Source of the DNA: Costus lasius
Lineage: Eukaryota > Streptophyta > Magnoliopsida > Zingiberales > Costaceae
DNA: 64,000 bases
Assembly (NCBI GenBank): GCA_027563935.2
Contig: CM050446.2
Location: forward strand, 129,369,608 to 129,433,607
Direction of reading: 5' to 3'
Below the pieces are notes generated by a model. That model saw nothing but the letters and a program-made list of their open reading frames with translations, was not told the origin of the DNA and did no database searches. How positions within the stretch are numbered: position 1 is the first letter of the stretch; each line of letters opens with the position of its first letter. Below are positions 36,001-48,198 of the stretch, piece after piece. The position numbers and the translations under genes were made by a program.

Positions 36001-38452
36001 ACAAGAAAAGACCATTTTCCTCTTCCTTTTATCGATCAGATGCTTGATAGATTAGCCCATAATTCTTACTTTTGTTTTTTGGATGGATTTTCAGGTTTCT
36101 TCCAAATCCCCATCCACCCAGACGATCAGGAGCGAACCACCTTTATATGTCCCTACGGCACATACGCATATAGGAGGATGCCGTTTGGCCTTTGCAATGC
36201 TCCTGCAACCCTCCAACGAGCGATGATGGCCATATTCTCTGATTTTAACGAAGATTTTATGGATATATTTATGGATGATTTTTCTGTGTATGGTTCATCC
36301 TTTCGTCATTGTTTATCTAATTTGTATAAGGTTTTGCAGAGGTGTGAGGAGGTGAATCTGGTGCTGAATTAGGAGAAGTGCCACTTCATGGTGAAAGAAG
36401 GCATCGTCCTCGGTCATCTAGTCTCAGAACGAGGAATAGAGGTGGACAGAGCAAAAATTGAAGTTATTGAGAACCTCAAGCCGCCTACATTAGTAAAAGG
36501 GATTAGGAGTTTTCTTGGACATACTGGATTCTACCGACGCTTTATTAAAGACTTCTCTAAAATATCTCGCCCATTAACTAACCTACTTGCTAAAGACTCC
36601 ATCTTTTGCTTTGACAGGGATTGCGATGAAGCCTTCGTGAAGCTCAAAGGAGCATTAACTACCGCCCCAATAATTCAACCTCCAGACTGGTCCCTCCCTT
36701 TTGAACTAATGTGCGATGCCAGTGACCAGGCAGTGAGGGCGGTGTTAGGACAAAGAAGAGACAAGAAGCTTCATGTCATATATTATGTCAGTCGAATGCT
36801 CGACGATACCCAAATAAATTATGCTACTACTGAGAAAGAGCTGCTAGCAATCATTTTTGTTTTTGACAAGTTCCGTTCATATTTAGTTAACTCAAAAGTG
36901 ATTGTTTTTACTGACTATGCAGCCATCAAATATTTGATCAACAAGAAGCACGCCAAGCCCAGGTTAATTCGATGGATCCTCCTCCTACAAGAATTTGACG
37001 TTGAGATTAGAGATAAGAATGGGAGTGAAAATCTTGTAGCCGACCACCTCTCTAGGCTGGAGAGAGATGTTGACGCAAAGACTGACCATGAGCTGGAGAT
37101 TAATGACACATTCCCCGAAGAACACATATATGCTTTGCTCGAACAACAAGTGTCGTGGTATGTAGATTTTGTTAATTATATAGTCTCTAACATATTTCCC
37201 CCCGATCTTTCCTCTCAGAAGAAGAAGAGGTTCCTACATGATGCGAAGTCACACTATTGGGATGAGCCGTACTTGTACAGGAGATGCGCCGATGGGATGT
37301 ATAGACGGTGTGTACCAGAGGGAGAAATACATGACGTGTTAGCTCATTGCCATGCATCGCCCTATGGAGGACACGCCGCAGCTTCAAAAACGACATTCAA
37401 AGTCCTACAATCAGGTTTGTATTGGCCTTCTATTTTCCACGATGCTAAACAATTTGTTTCAACTTGTGACAGCTGCCAACGAACCGGGAATATTTCAAAA
37501 AGGAACGAGATGCCTCTGAATGACATGTTACAAGTGGAGATTTTCGATGTATGGGGTATAGACTTTATAGGACCCTTCTCATCCTCATGCGGCAAAAGGT
37601 TTATCATTATTGCAGTTAACTATGTGTCGAAGTGGGTCGAGGCATCTGCCGAAGCCAACAATGACTCCAGGGTGGTCATGAAGTTCATGAAGCGAGTAAT
37701 CTTCCCCCGGTTTGGAGTCCCACGCATATTGATAAGTGATGGAGGGTCCCACTTCATTAAGCAGAAGTTTGGAGCATTATTGAAGAAGTATGGAGTAAAG
37801 CACAGGATTGCCACCCCCGTACCACCCTCAGACGAGCGGTCAGGTAGAAGTCTCCAACAGAGAAATTAAGCAGATTTTAGAAAAAACTATATCTCAATCA
37901 CGGAAAGATTGGGCATTGAAGTTGCCCGATGCTCTATAGGCTTACAGGATTGCATTTAAGACACCCCTAGGTATGTCTCATTTCCAACTTATTTATGGAA
38001 AATCTTGCCACTTACCTGTTGAACTTGAGCACAGGGCACACTGGGCTATCAAGCAAATTAACTATGACTTTAAAAGTGCCGGCGAAAGGAGAAGACTGCA
38101 ACTAGACGAACTAGATGATATGCGCCTCTACGCTTATGAAAATGCCAAGATTTACAAAGCTCGTACCAAGCACTGGCATGACAAGCGCATACTCAAGAAA
38201 GAGTTCCACGAAGGGGATAAAGTGCTGCTCTTCAATTCGAGACTTCGCCTCTTCCCAGGGAAGCTCCGCACGAGATGGTCTGGACCATTCACAGTTCAAC
38301 ATGTCCAACCTTATGGCGCAATCACGATATGGGCCGAGCACACTGGAAATTTTATAGTCAATGGGCACCGCCTCAAACACTATTTTGAAGATGAACGAAT
38401 CAAACAAGGGAAAGTTCTCGCCCTTTTCAACCCTACTGGCGTGATAACGTAA
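33013..38452 (+). pseudogene. gag-pol of Athila copy D (gag, protease, RT, RNase H, integrase), broken
   Basis: A single frame from ATG at 33013. Gag runs to about 34640, then protease (LCRKLDLGDLK near 35010), an acidic linker, RT (MCIDYRKLNAATRKDHFPLP at about 35960; FMDD near 36270 in the YxDD position), RNase H ([14 protein letters not shown] at about 36713), and integrase with an HHCC zinc region and core motifs WGIDFIGPF and ISDGGSHF. Stops: 33124, 33514, 34636, 34843, 34945, 34960, 36370. One extra C in the run 37814-37818 shifts the frame, and TAG at 37937 follows in the new frame. The integrase tail then stays open to 38452. Not functional as it stands. Confidence 0.92.
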
Positions 38453-40005
38453 CACCTCTACGGTCAAGCTATAGACCTAAAACAAGTGCTCTTGGGAGGC
38501 AACCCAAGTCTTCTCGTTGTTTTCATTTTTATTTAGTTGCATGGTTTGTCACTCGGATTTTAGTTTATCAACGTTGAGCTCTAAACTCTCGTATTTATCT
38601 AGTCTAATTTGGGAAATCTTCATCTTGATATACGCTGTTTACAGATTGATTTTTGGTGATGAGGGTGCGAAAAAAGGGACATAAGATTTTTGCTAGAAAC
38701 TCTCACAATATTACGTGCACTTCACGACCAGGTGAACCCGATGGGGTTCACCCGTGAAGTACCGCACCCAACAGCGTCATCCGTCTCCTCTCACGTATAC
38801 GATGTTGCATAGAGGACTATGCAAAAATTTAAGAGCGGGTGAGCTATCTTGACTCCAGCTTCTGTTTGGTTATGGTTATCCAGACTTTCTGTTTCACTTT
38901 ATAGATTTGTTATGATACTTTCTGATGGATATTATGGTATTGGCATTATATCTTATATGTCACTATTCGTGGGCCTGGTCCACATCTGCAGGCCCCACTT
39001 TTTGCAGTGTATAACTGATATGTGACCCACTTGACTTGCTTTTCACTTTTGTGCTATGCTACTATCCTTTTGTATTTTATATGGATCACTACGCATTCAT
39101 GATATTGTGTGATATTTTTGTGATGATAGCTTTGCATGTTATATGTTATATGTTGTCCAATGGTAGCCTTGTAATTTTTTGTTTAAAAAGTTGAATGCAT
39201 GATCGGTTGGAATTTATCATGTCATGTTGAATGTAGTACTTGTTGGAATTTTACTTAATAGCCATATCCCTATATTCTATGAATTAGAAATTTTCTAAGT
39301 GGATTGATTTTAGGTAGTTCATTAAGTGGGTCAAACATCTTCATGATTCTTCAATTGATTTTGGCCAGCAATTTACATGCGATTCATATCATGTAACTGA
39401 CTTTCTCTTTTCAAACTTTGAATTCCTTTCTAGTATTGGGGAAACACTGCATTTGTTAAAAACCAGGATATATTGATTTCTGATACTTGTTAAAAAAAAA
39501 ATTCTCACACTTAGATTCCTCTACTTGGCACTATGAAAAATTGGCAGTGGTACCGAAGGATACGAGTTGAAATCTAAGAAATATGAATTGAAATAAAAAG
39601 ACCCCTCTACTTGGCATTTCGAAAAATTGGCAATGGTACCTAAGGATATGAGTTAAAGTCTAATGCAATGATCAGTGTTTCATATCCCAAATAAAACATT
39701 TGAGTTAACCCCAACATTATGAATTGGAATGATAGGAATGGAATGAGTGTTGTGTATGCTTGATTGAATCTCATGTTTACTTCTTTCTAAATTGATTGAT
39801 ATCTAGAAACTGTGGGACCAAACTGGTGAATGCTTAAGACATTCCTTTTAGTTAATTTCTCCTGATTAGATCTTGGATTGCTAAAAAGTATATTTTTCTG
39901 AACTTAGGTGCGAACTTCAACATAAAAGATTTTTCTTACACCAAGCATGTATTTCAACTTATTTTATTGCTTGAGGACAAGCAAAGATTTAAGTCGATGA
40001 GTATT
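38453..40005 (+). other. Copy D 3' non-coding tail with the env-region deletion junction
   Basis: It contains one palindrome (38731-38752), the deletion junction at about 38765-38790, hairpin relics at 39529-39549 and 39615-39635, and TTGCTTGAGGACAAGCAA at 39967-39984 before the 3' LTR. Confidence 0.8.
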
Positions 40006-41552
40006 TGATGCCTTGCATTTTAGTAGTGATTTTTACTGATATTCCATGATGAATTTAGGCCTATTTGAATGTTTTTATACTCCTTTAAGGCTTATTTAGT
40101 TAAAAACTTCAGAATCTTCACTTTTCGTCTGTCTTATTGAATTTCAGGTAAAATCACCCAATTTCGAAGCCTTTTTGAAGAATCTAAAAACATGGGGTGA
40201 TTCCTTATGAGAAGACGAAGCTGCCCGTAAAATTTGGGCTCAATCGGAGCCCTTTCTGGACTTCACGGCCAGGTGAACCCCACGGGGTTCACCCGTGATC
40301 TTGCCGAAGGACGTAATTTAGCGCACGTGTCATTGCCTGGTGAACCCGGCGGGGTTCACCGATGATGTCAAAGGTTTTTGAAATCTGCCGCACACTTCAC
40401 TGGCAGGTGAACCCCATGGGGTTCACCCGTGATCAGGTCTGATGAAGTCCCGCACAGAACTATGCCGAATATTTCACTGGCAGGTGAACCCCTGTGATTA
40501 TTTCGCAGCAGAACTACACCGTGCACTTCACCACCTGGTGAACCCGGCGGGGTTCACCCGTGAAGTTGACGGATCAGCCCGACACCTATTCGGTATTCTG
40601 GCAATTTTGAACCTGATTTAAACTCGAAGGCGAAGGGATAGAGTAAAAAAGCCCTAATTTTCGTGACCTAGGGGAGGAGAAATCAGACGACGAAGCGGCT
40701 AGGGCGGACGGACACGGCGAACAGGTGACTTCGAGGCGATTTCTGGAGATTTGATCGTTAGAACTCAGTGATTCTTATTTATTTCTTTTGGTTCATCGTC
40801 TTTTTCGTCTTAGAAACCTTTTCCTGTGATTTTCTTATGTATGAAGAGAATATTTTGATCGATTCAACGATGGTTGTAGCGTAAACTTGTTTTCGGGGCT
40901 AGGTTAAAGCCCTCTGACGATTTCTATATGCAATACTCGTTTTAATCTTGTTATTTGGATCATATCTTAAGCATATTTCACTATATGTATTTATTTCTTG
41001 ATTCGTACTCTGGCCAAGTATTATCATGTTATAGTCGTTACGGTTCATAACGAGAGTAGGACCGTAACGACCGAACCTCTTTGTGAATCTTGCGAAGGCT
41101 TGACGCGAGAGTGCTTGCCCTTCGCTCGAGGGTCCATAATCTACCACGGAACCCACTTGGTTTGTCAAAAACGGTCCACCGCGAGAGTAGGAGACGTTCT
41201 AGGCAAGCACCGGGGTGTACACTCGAAAGAGGGCACCTTTCTATAATAGGGTAGATTCCTTATGCATACTTGTAGATCCTTGTAACTAGTATTCGTCTCT
41301 TAATGCTATTGAAATCGTCAGAGAGGTGGAGACCCGAGCCCTGATACTCTCTTTCATATATTTTCCCTGTTGCAGTTATTTGATTGCTTATTTACGATTT
41401 TGCTTAACCTTAGTTCACCCTAGTTCCAAAAACCACAACTCGACCTACTTAGATTCCAAAGAATTAGATTTTCTAGTACTCACCTCTTTCCCTGTGGGAG
41501 ACGATATCTTTTATATTACTTCGATATTTCCGTGCACTTGCGGAGTGTGTCA
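40006..41552 (+). repeat. 3' LTR of copy D, 1547 bp
   Basis: It starts TGATGCCTTGCATTTTAGTAG and ends GAGTGTGTCA. It is close to the 5' LTR but lacks a stretch near 40620 present at about 31880-31918. Confidence 0.92.
40272..40558. repeat. Palindrome array in the 3' LTR of D
   Basis: Intact copies start at 40272, 40339, 40406 and 40537; a half copy lies at 40483. Steps of 67 and 67 match the 5' LTR. Loss of the right arm at 40483 is a different lesion from the one in the 5' LTR. Confidence 0.9.
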
Positions 41553-42223
41553 GCGTGCATGTAGTGAAAAATTGGCTCTACAAGCAAGGTTAGTATTTTC
41601 CAGTAAGAATCATGTTCATCGGTTTTCTTGGCTCACCGGTATTGCTCAAGTCACGCCAAAGCGGCACGGATTTTATTGGTTTTCTCAGGTTTTCCTCCTA
41701 CGCAATTTTCTTTCCCTCATCTCAAGAGCCTCTAACGGTTTTCCGCATCGCCTCCACCATCCTTAGAGTGCTAAGCTAAGGACAACCCTCCTATACGTTC
41801 CACTGTGTCACTCCCTCCTCACGCGAATCTCCTTCCTCACTAGCCCTAGCGCTACCCGCCTCCCTTCCTAGCCTCCCGCCTCCCTCCTCACGCAAAGCTC
41901 CTTGCTCGCAAGCCCTAGCGTCGCCCGCCTCCCTTCCCAGCCTCCCTCCTGCCTCCTTCCTTTCTCGACGCTGACCATAGCTCCGGCTCCCTGCTTTCTC
42001 AGACCATAGCTCCTCCCTCATACGTGAGGAGCTCTCCCTGCTCCTCCAGCGATCCTTGCCACCCGACTCTCCCCCCTCTTTCCTCCGATCAAACTCAGCT
42101 CATTGGTTAAAATTGATTTTGACAGCTAATTGCTGGTTTATCCAAACAACTGGAAATTTATTCAACCAGCTCTGGTCAAACTAGCTTTGGTCTGACCAGC
42201 TCCAGCTACCCCCAAACTAGCCC

Positions 42224-42766
42224 TTTATCTGATTGATGTTGAGTTGGACACACCCAGCACCTCGATGGGCTGGATGGGTTAGGAGTCACCTTTTTAGGCT
42301 TACATTATTTGGGCCCACATAGGTTAGGCTTCTAGGGACCGATATGGCATTACGCACTATTCTACTGAGTGCATTGTGACGCATGAGGGATGTAGATTAA
42401 CTGCTTTGGAGATAGTGCGGAGGTACGTGTTTCAGTGCGACTTGTAGACGTGTGGCAACGCATTGATCCTATTATTAACACGTAGTAGTGTCATAGCTTC
42501 ATACATACACATGGTAGCCATATCACATCAGGGAGGTTGGTCTTTCAGTTGGCGTCGCATGGGCATGCGTCGGTGCGCACAAGGCGGGGATCAGGATCAT
42601 CGAGCCAACAGGCATGGTGCGGGGCCAGGACAACTGACTTAGTCAGACCCACTTTTATTAGCCCATAGCCGAGATCCACATGGGGTCTACGTGGATTGAG
42701 GAATTCATTTGCATGCAAACGGCTCTCAGACAGAAGCAATTACAGCTTCTGAACTTGGGACACAGG
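42224..42766. other. Unassigned spacer
   Basis: About 540 bp between the outer nested element and the Tekay LTR. No ORF or repeat recognised. Confidence 0.4.
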
Positions 42767-45091
42767 TGTCACGCCCCGGCAAGAATCTAGGTAACCCTAG
42801 CTGAGCATTTTCCATATAGTAGACAATAGAATAGGAACCAAATATCTATAAACACATATCACTATGAAAATTTTATTAAATAAATAGTCTCAAACTTAAA
42901 CACCCAAAGACTTATAACACAATCTTTTAAAATCAACTAAATCCAACTCAAATAATAAATACAAAGCTTATAATCCACACTCTATAAAAATATATTATCC
43001 TAGATGCAATTAAATCAAATGAAAGAACAAATTGAATCAGAGAAATATTAGATAAGAACACTTGATGACATTCCGACTCAGGTGGGTAGCTAGCTCTCTA
43101 TAATATCTCTCCCAGAACCTAACTCTGTACCTGGAAAAGAAGCCATAGGAGTTAGCGAAAAGTGCTAAGTAGGAATCAAAAGATGATGCATGTTCAATTA
43201 ATATGATAATTGCAATGAACTGAAGCTATACTATATATCAGACTAGATAATACAAAAATAACTGAAGACAAGATGTCATGTAAATCATCAAACTTAGCTA
43301 ACAAATCTCAATAATGAGCCGCACTCATTTTCAGAGTATTTCCACCATCAACTCACATAGTGGAACAACTGCCCTAAGCAACCCAGTAGTGTTGCGTCCA
43401 ACACTGGCATTTGTAGTATAGTCTGAAGACAACTAGAGGTACCCTAGTTGATATAGGCCCTGTTTGGTAGAGCTGGTCAGCTGTTTTTTCTAGTCAAAAC
43501 AGCTGATTTTAAAAAACTGAAGTGTTTGGCAAGTTGCTTCTAGGTTCCAAACCTAGAAGCAGCATGTGTTTGGAAAAGCTGGGAGGGAGCTGCTTTTGAC
43601 TGCTTTTAAACTATTTTTCTTCTTGCATCTTTTGTCCGCACCTACATTGTATGTATTTTCGATAACAAAATTATCATTTTCAAAATTATTTTTAAATATT
43701 TTTTTAAAAAAAATTGACCAGCATAACAGTTTAGCCAAATACCTTTTAACTTTTCCAACTAGATACTTTTCAACTAGTACTTTTTCAATCAGCAAAAGCT
43801 AAAAGTTTCAGCTACGCCAAACAGAGCCATAGTCGAAAATTATATCTCACACATACAAGCCACTGGTAATAAATCACCAAGTTATAGGTCATATGCATAT
43901 CATAACACAATATTGGTATAATATCTCAAATTATTTGCATGATCCATAATTACTCAAAATTTTCCAACAGATATATCATAAACTTATCAAGCTATTCACA
44001 ATGCATCTATAACAATTATGTGATATTAAAGATAAATATGCACAAGCAATTAGGTAACGAGGTCAACTGAAATTAGAAGCAGATCAATCAGAAGAGTTAC
44101 AAAAATAAGGCGTCAATGTCTATCCTAATACATGAATTTGATACTGTAACAAAGACAAGGGAAAGATTCCTACCTCAAGCGCTAATATCCTGAATTATCT
44201 TTGAAAGCTCAATTACCTCCTCTTGTCAACTGAATAAAATAAATAACATCTATGTTATTACTCATGAACTTATAAACATCCGTGATTTCTATATAGTATG
44301 CATCAACTCCTAATCATGTCTTTAACCCCTAGAATAATAAAATTTAATATGAATTTTAGACTCTTACCGGAATAAACTCCACCAGTAGCGGTTGATAACA
44401 ACCAAGCTCTAGGATACTAAAATCCCCAAATCTACCCTAAACACAAAATAAAATATAATTAGGGTTCACTTAACTTACTGTTTAGGGTAGAAATTATAAA
44501 AGAAAAGAATTTAAAATAATTAATAGATAAATAAAATAAAAGAGAATAACCCTTACCTCCGCCGCAATGCATGCCGCAAAGTTCGATGCGAACAAAACGA
44601 ATAGCGTTCATTCGCGTTGTTGGGAAAAAGTCACTAGTGTTGGAGGAGGAAAGAGCCGCCGGCAAGAGAGGAAGAAGAAGCCACCGACGCTAGAAGAATT
44701 TCATCGTCACTGCAGACAGAGGAAGAAGATGGAGGCAGCGTTCGTCGCTGTTGTGTGCACAGGGGGACTCGCGTCAAAAGCACACCGAACGAAGGAATAA
44801 GGTCACAGCTGCCGTTGGGAGAAGAAGAAGCCACTGACGCTTGCTTTTGTTGCTGCTGGACACACGCGCTCATCACCGACAAGGAAAGCACAAAAGAAAA
44901 CAAAAGACAATAGCATTCGAAGGAGAAGAAAATAAAACAGAGGCGACAGAGAAGAAAATAAAACAGAGGAAAAAGCTGTTGCGGCGCACGAGGGAATTAG
45001 AAAAATAGAGAGAGTTAGGGTATATTTATAATAAGTTTTTAAAATTTAAATTTTAAATAAAAATAATAATAAAATATTATAGCGTATAACA
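42767..45091 (-). repeat. 3' LTR of the Tekay-like element, with a MITE inside
   Basis: Reading the minus strand it starts TGTTATACGC (45091) and ends GGGGCGTGACA (42767). A purine-rich AAGGAGGTAGA tract lies just outside at about 45096-45106. It is 2325 bp, of which 373 bp is the nested MITE. Confidence 0.75.
43456..43828. mobile_element. MITE with GGCCCTGTTTGG ends, 373 bp
   Basis: The left end GGCCCTGTTTGGTAGAGCTGG and the inverse of the right end GGCTCTGTTTGGCGTAGCTGA pair well. ATA flanks both sides (43453-43455, 43829-43831), a 3-bp duplication as PIF/Harbinger-type elements make. AT-rich core, no ORF. Confidence 0.75.
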
Positions 45092-45129
45092 TTATCTACC
45101 TCCTTAAAAAGAATTTGGTCCCTCAAATT

Positions 45130-47420
45130 TACTTACCAAGCTAGAACAAGTAAGGGTACTGAGCTTTCACATCTTCTTCACATTCCCATGTAGCCTCGCT
45201 ATCAAAATGATGTTGCAAGCCACATTTAACCATTTTGATAATCTTGTTTCTTAACTAATGCTCTTTTCTTTCCAATATTTGAACAGGGTGTTCTACAAAG
45301 GTAGTATCTAACTGAATCGGCACTGATAATTTCTCTAACACATGAGATGGATCAGGTATGTACTTTCTTAGCATAGAGATATGAAACACATTATGCACTC
45401 CTGAGAGAGATAGTGGTAATGCCAACCGGTAGGCTATTACACCTACCCTTTCTATAATTCAAAGGGTCCAATATATCGGGGAGCTAATTTTCCTTTCTTT
45501 CCAAATCTCATCACACCCTTTAATAGGGATACCTTCAAAAATACATGATCACCAACCATAAATTCTAAGTCTCTTCTCATCTTGTCAGCATAACTCTTTT
45601 GTCTGCTTTGAGCTGTTGGCAACCTCTGTTTGATTCCTTGCATTATTTTCACATCCTATTGTAGCATTTGATGAGCTAATAATAACCTTTCACCTACCTC
45701 ATTCTAAAGTACAGGGGACTTGCATCTCCTTCCATATAGAGCTTCAAATGGTGCCATTTTTATTCATGAGTGATAACTGTTATTATAAGAGAATTCTACC
45801 CAATGTAGATAACTTTCCAATTACCACCAAAATCAAATACACATGCTCTCAATAAATTTTCCAAAGTTTGTATAGTTATTTCTGAATGTCCATCTGTTTG
45901 AGGATGAAATACTGTATTAAAATACAGTCGTGTACCCAAAGCTTTTTGTAAACTACCCCAGAATCTGGAAGTGAATCTCGGATCTCTGTTTGAAATAATA
46001 CTAGTAGGTATACCATGCAATCTAACAATCTCATTGCAATACAAGGTAGCTAACTTATCCAAAGTGTCCGTTTTCTTAATAGATAGAAAATGTGCTGACT
46101 TAGTCAATCTATCAATAATTACCCAGATTGAGTCATATCCCCTTTGAGATCTAGGAAGCCCTGAGACAAAATCTATCATAATATGCTCCCATTTCCATTC
46201 AGATATAGGAATATTTTGCAACTTTTCTACTGGTATCATATGCTCAGCCTTCACTTGCTGACATGAACATGATACAAATTTTGCTATGTCTCTTTTCATA
46301 TTATCCCACCAATAATATTCCTTGAGGTCTTTGTACATTTTTGTACTCCCTGGATAAATGGTAAGTTTAGATCGGTGTGCCTCATTTAATAATTCTTCTT
46401 TTACAAGATGATTTTTTGGTACACATAGTCTTCCTCTGAATCTCAGCAATCCTTCTAAATCTTTTGTAAAATTAGGTATCAATCCTAGATCTGCTTTCTT
46501 ACTTAAAGATAATAGGTTTTCATCTCCAAATTGATTCTCTTTAATTTTCTACACTAGTTGAGACTGAGCTCTCATCATAGCCAAGTAACTCCTTTCTGAT
46601 TCATTTATTACCTCAATACCCAATTCTACAATCTGATTAATTAAATCCATTGGTGTAGTTCTCAAATGAGCAGAGTGTTCATACTAATTTTTGATTCAGT
46701 GCATCTGCTACCACATTTACCTTGCTAAGGATTATACTTAATTTGAGAGTCATAATCTTTCAAATATTTCATCTATCTGCGTTGTCTCATATTTAACTCC
46801 TTTTGACTAAACAAATATTTTAAACATTTATGATCAGTGAATATTTCAAAAGTAATATCATATAAATAATGTCTCCATATTTTCAAAACAAAAATGATGG
46901 TTGTCAATTTCAAATTATGCACTGGATAATTTTTCTCATGATTCTTGAGTTGATGAGATGCATAAGCAACCACTCTATCATTTTGCATCAAAACTCCACC
47001 TAATCCTTGTCCAGAAGCATTAGTGTACACAATATAACCATCTTCTCCTGATGAAATCACCAACACTGGAGCAATAATTAATCTTTTTTTCAGTTCTAAA
47101 AAGCTATTTTTACATGTTTTCATCCATTCAAATTTCACAACCTTTTTAGTTAGATGGGTTAAAGAAGTAGCTAACTTAGAAAATCCTTCCACAAATCATC
47201 TACAATATCCTGCTAAACCAAGAAAGCTTCGAATTTCTTGCACTAATTTTGGCCTCTCTCAATCAGAGATAACAGAAATCTTCTGGGGATCCATGGCTAT
47301 TCCATCACCAGAAATAACATGGCCTAGAAATGTCACTTCTTTGAGTCACACTTACTGTACTCAGTATATAATTTTTCTTGTCTCAACTTTTCCAAAACTA
47401 ATCTAAAGTGTTTTTCATGT
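45130..47420 (-). pseudogene. Chromovirus pol 3' half (RT end, RNase H, integrase, chromodomain), broken
   Basis: The RT end is readable at 47420-47210 (FLGHVISGDGIAMDP). RNase H is at 47192-46773 (YTNASGQGLGGVLMQNDRVVAYASHQLK; the first catalytic Asp of the usual TDAS is Asn). Integrase is at 46482-45796 (IMIDFVSGLPRS; ISNRDPRFTSRFWGSL, where the usual SDRD has Asn) and at 45652-45452 (GKKGKLAPRYIGPFEL). Chromodomain-like sequence with SEATWE follows to about 45140. Stops and deletions separate the blocks. Confidence 0.85.
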
Positions 47421-47430
47421 TCAACTATAC

Positions 47431-48198
47431 AACAAGAATATATCAAATCTCCCTAGACTTAAACTTTTGCTTATCCTATAGCAAATAAATAAACTAAAGA
47501 ACAATGCTGAGTATGAAAAGTAAAACTTACTTATGAAAAATAAATTTCTAAAACATAATCACTCATTTAAAGATTTCCAACTCATATCACACAAGATTCC
47601 AAAAAAGTAGATTGTTCTTAGAATTTAATTCTTAAGATCCACAGTCCAAAATAAATAAAATTTTTAACTTGCATAATAATCTGAATCTGAATTTCATAAA
47701 TTCACCTTGTATGTAGTTTAATACTATAATATTTTATTTTTGTTTATAGAAATAAGACTTAAACTAGTAGTAAGTAGTGTATGAGCCTAAGATTTATGGG
47801 CTTGCACAAGCGTAGTACATCGAAACTTTTTTATATAGGCAGACTTCAAGCCTAGTACACATCACCACATCAAGCATAGGGCTTAAAGCAGTAGTAGCCG
47901 GTTTGTATCTAAAACTAGTGTATGGATGAAGTTGACAAAAGGCATTAGAAGAAAATGGGAGATGGATCCTTAAGATTTACAAGATATGAACAATCTGTTG
48001 AGACTTAATAGTTGTAATATGCAATAAATCCTATTATACTTCCCCAGACTATTATTTCTCCAAATTCAGTTCAAATTATCTTATGTTCATCTAATGATTA
48101 AAAATTTCTTCTGATTCTTTTTCATGGAACATCATTTTTTCCATTGTGTAGAGTCCAATTATTCCCTTTCACTAACACGGCAATCTGCATATGTCCAG
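47431..48198. other. AT-rich stretch before the DiT1 exon, likely intron
   Basis: No coding block seen. The last 40 bases have CTAAC (branch-point like), a pyrimidine stretch and CAG, as expected for an intron 3' end. Confidence 0.5.

Larger units (their letters stand above)
31274..41552 (+). mobile_element. Athila copy D, structurally bounded 10.3-kb element
   Basis: 5' LTR 31274-32847, PBS, gag-pol, non-coding tail, 3' LTR 40006-41552. The element is flanked by the perfect 5-bp duplication GCGTG (31269-31273 and 41553-41557), so this is one insertion with both original ends. It lacks the env-position ORF: 38765-38790 joins directly to sequence that in copy B lies after that ORF. Confidence 0.93.
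28262..41810 (+). mobile_element. Decayed Ty3/gypsy chromovirus relic, split by Athila copy D
   Basis: Parts are 28262-31273 and 41553-41810. It holds an RT fragment, a deletion, integrase C-terminal sequence, a tandem repeat, and an LTR-like end with TATAAAA at 30934-30940. No 5' LTR is seen. The pre-insertion site reads …GTTGTGCGTG|CATGTAGTG…, shown by the GCGTG duplicated around copy D. Confidence 0.65.
27888..42223. mobile_element. Outer element with GTTTGG-type ends, split by nested insertions
   Basis: The left end GGCCCGTTTGGATTCGCCAC (27888) and the inverse of the right end GGGCTAGTTTGGGGGTAGC (42223) agree in their first dozen bases, and TTT flanks both sides. Inside both ends lie CAGCTTCTGCTGG-like and CTCCCTTCCCAGCCTCCCGCC tracts. 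The centre is occupied by a chromovirus relic and Athila copy D. Without insertions it would be about 0.8 kb. This is inference from end similarity. Confidence 0.45.
42767..47430 (-). mobile_element. Tekay/Del-like chromovirus, 5' truncated
   Basis: Minus-strand order is RT end, RNase H, integrase, chromodomain region, then the 3' LTR. The 5' LTR, gag, protease and most of RT are missing; similarity ends near 47430. The LTR end TGCCGGGGCGTGACA is typical of this lineage. Confidence 0.8.
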
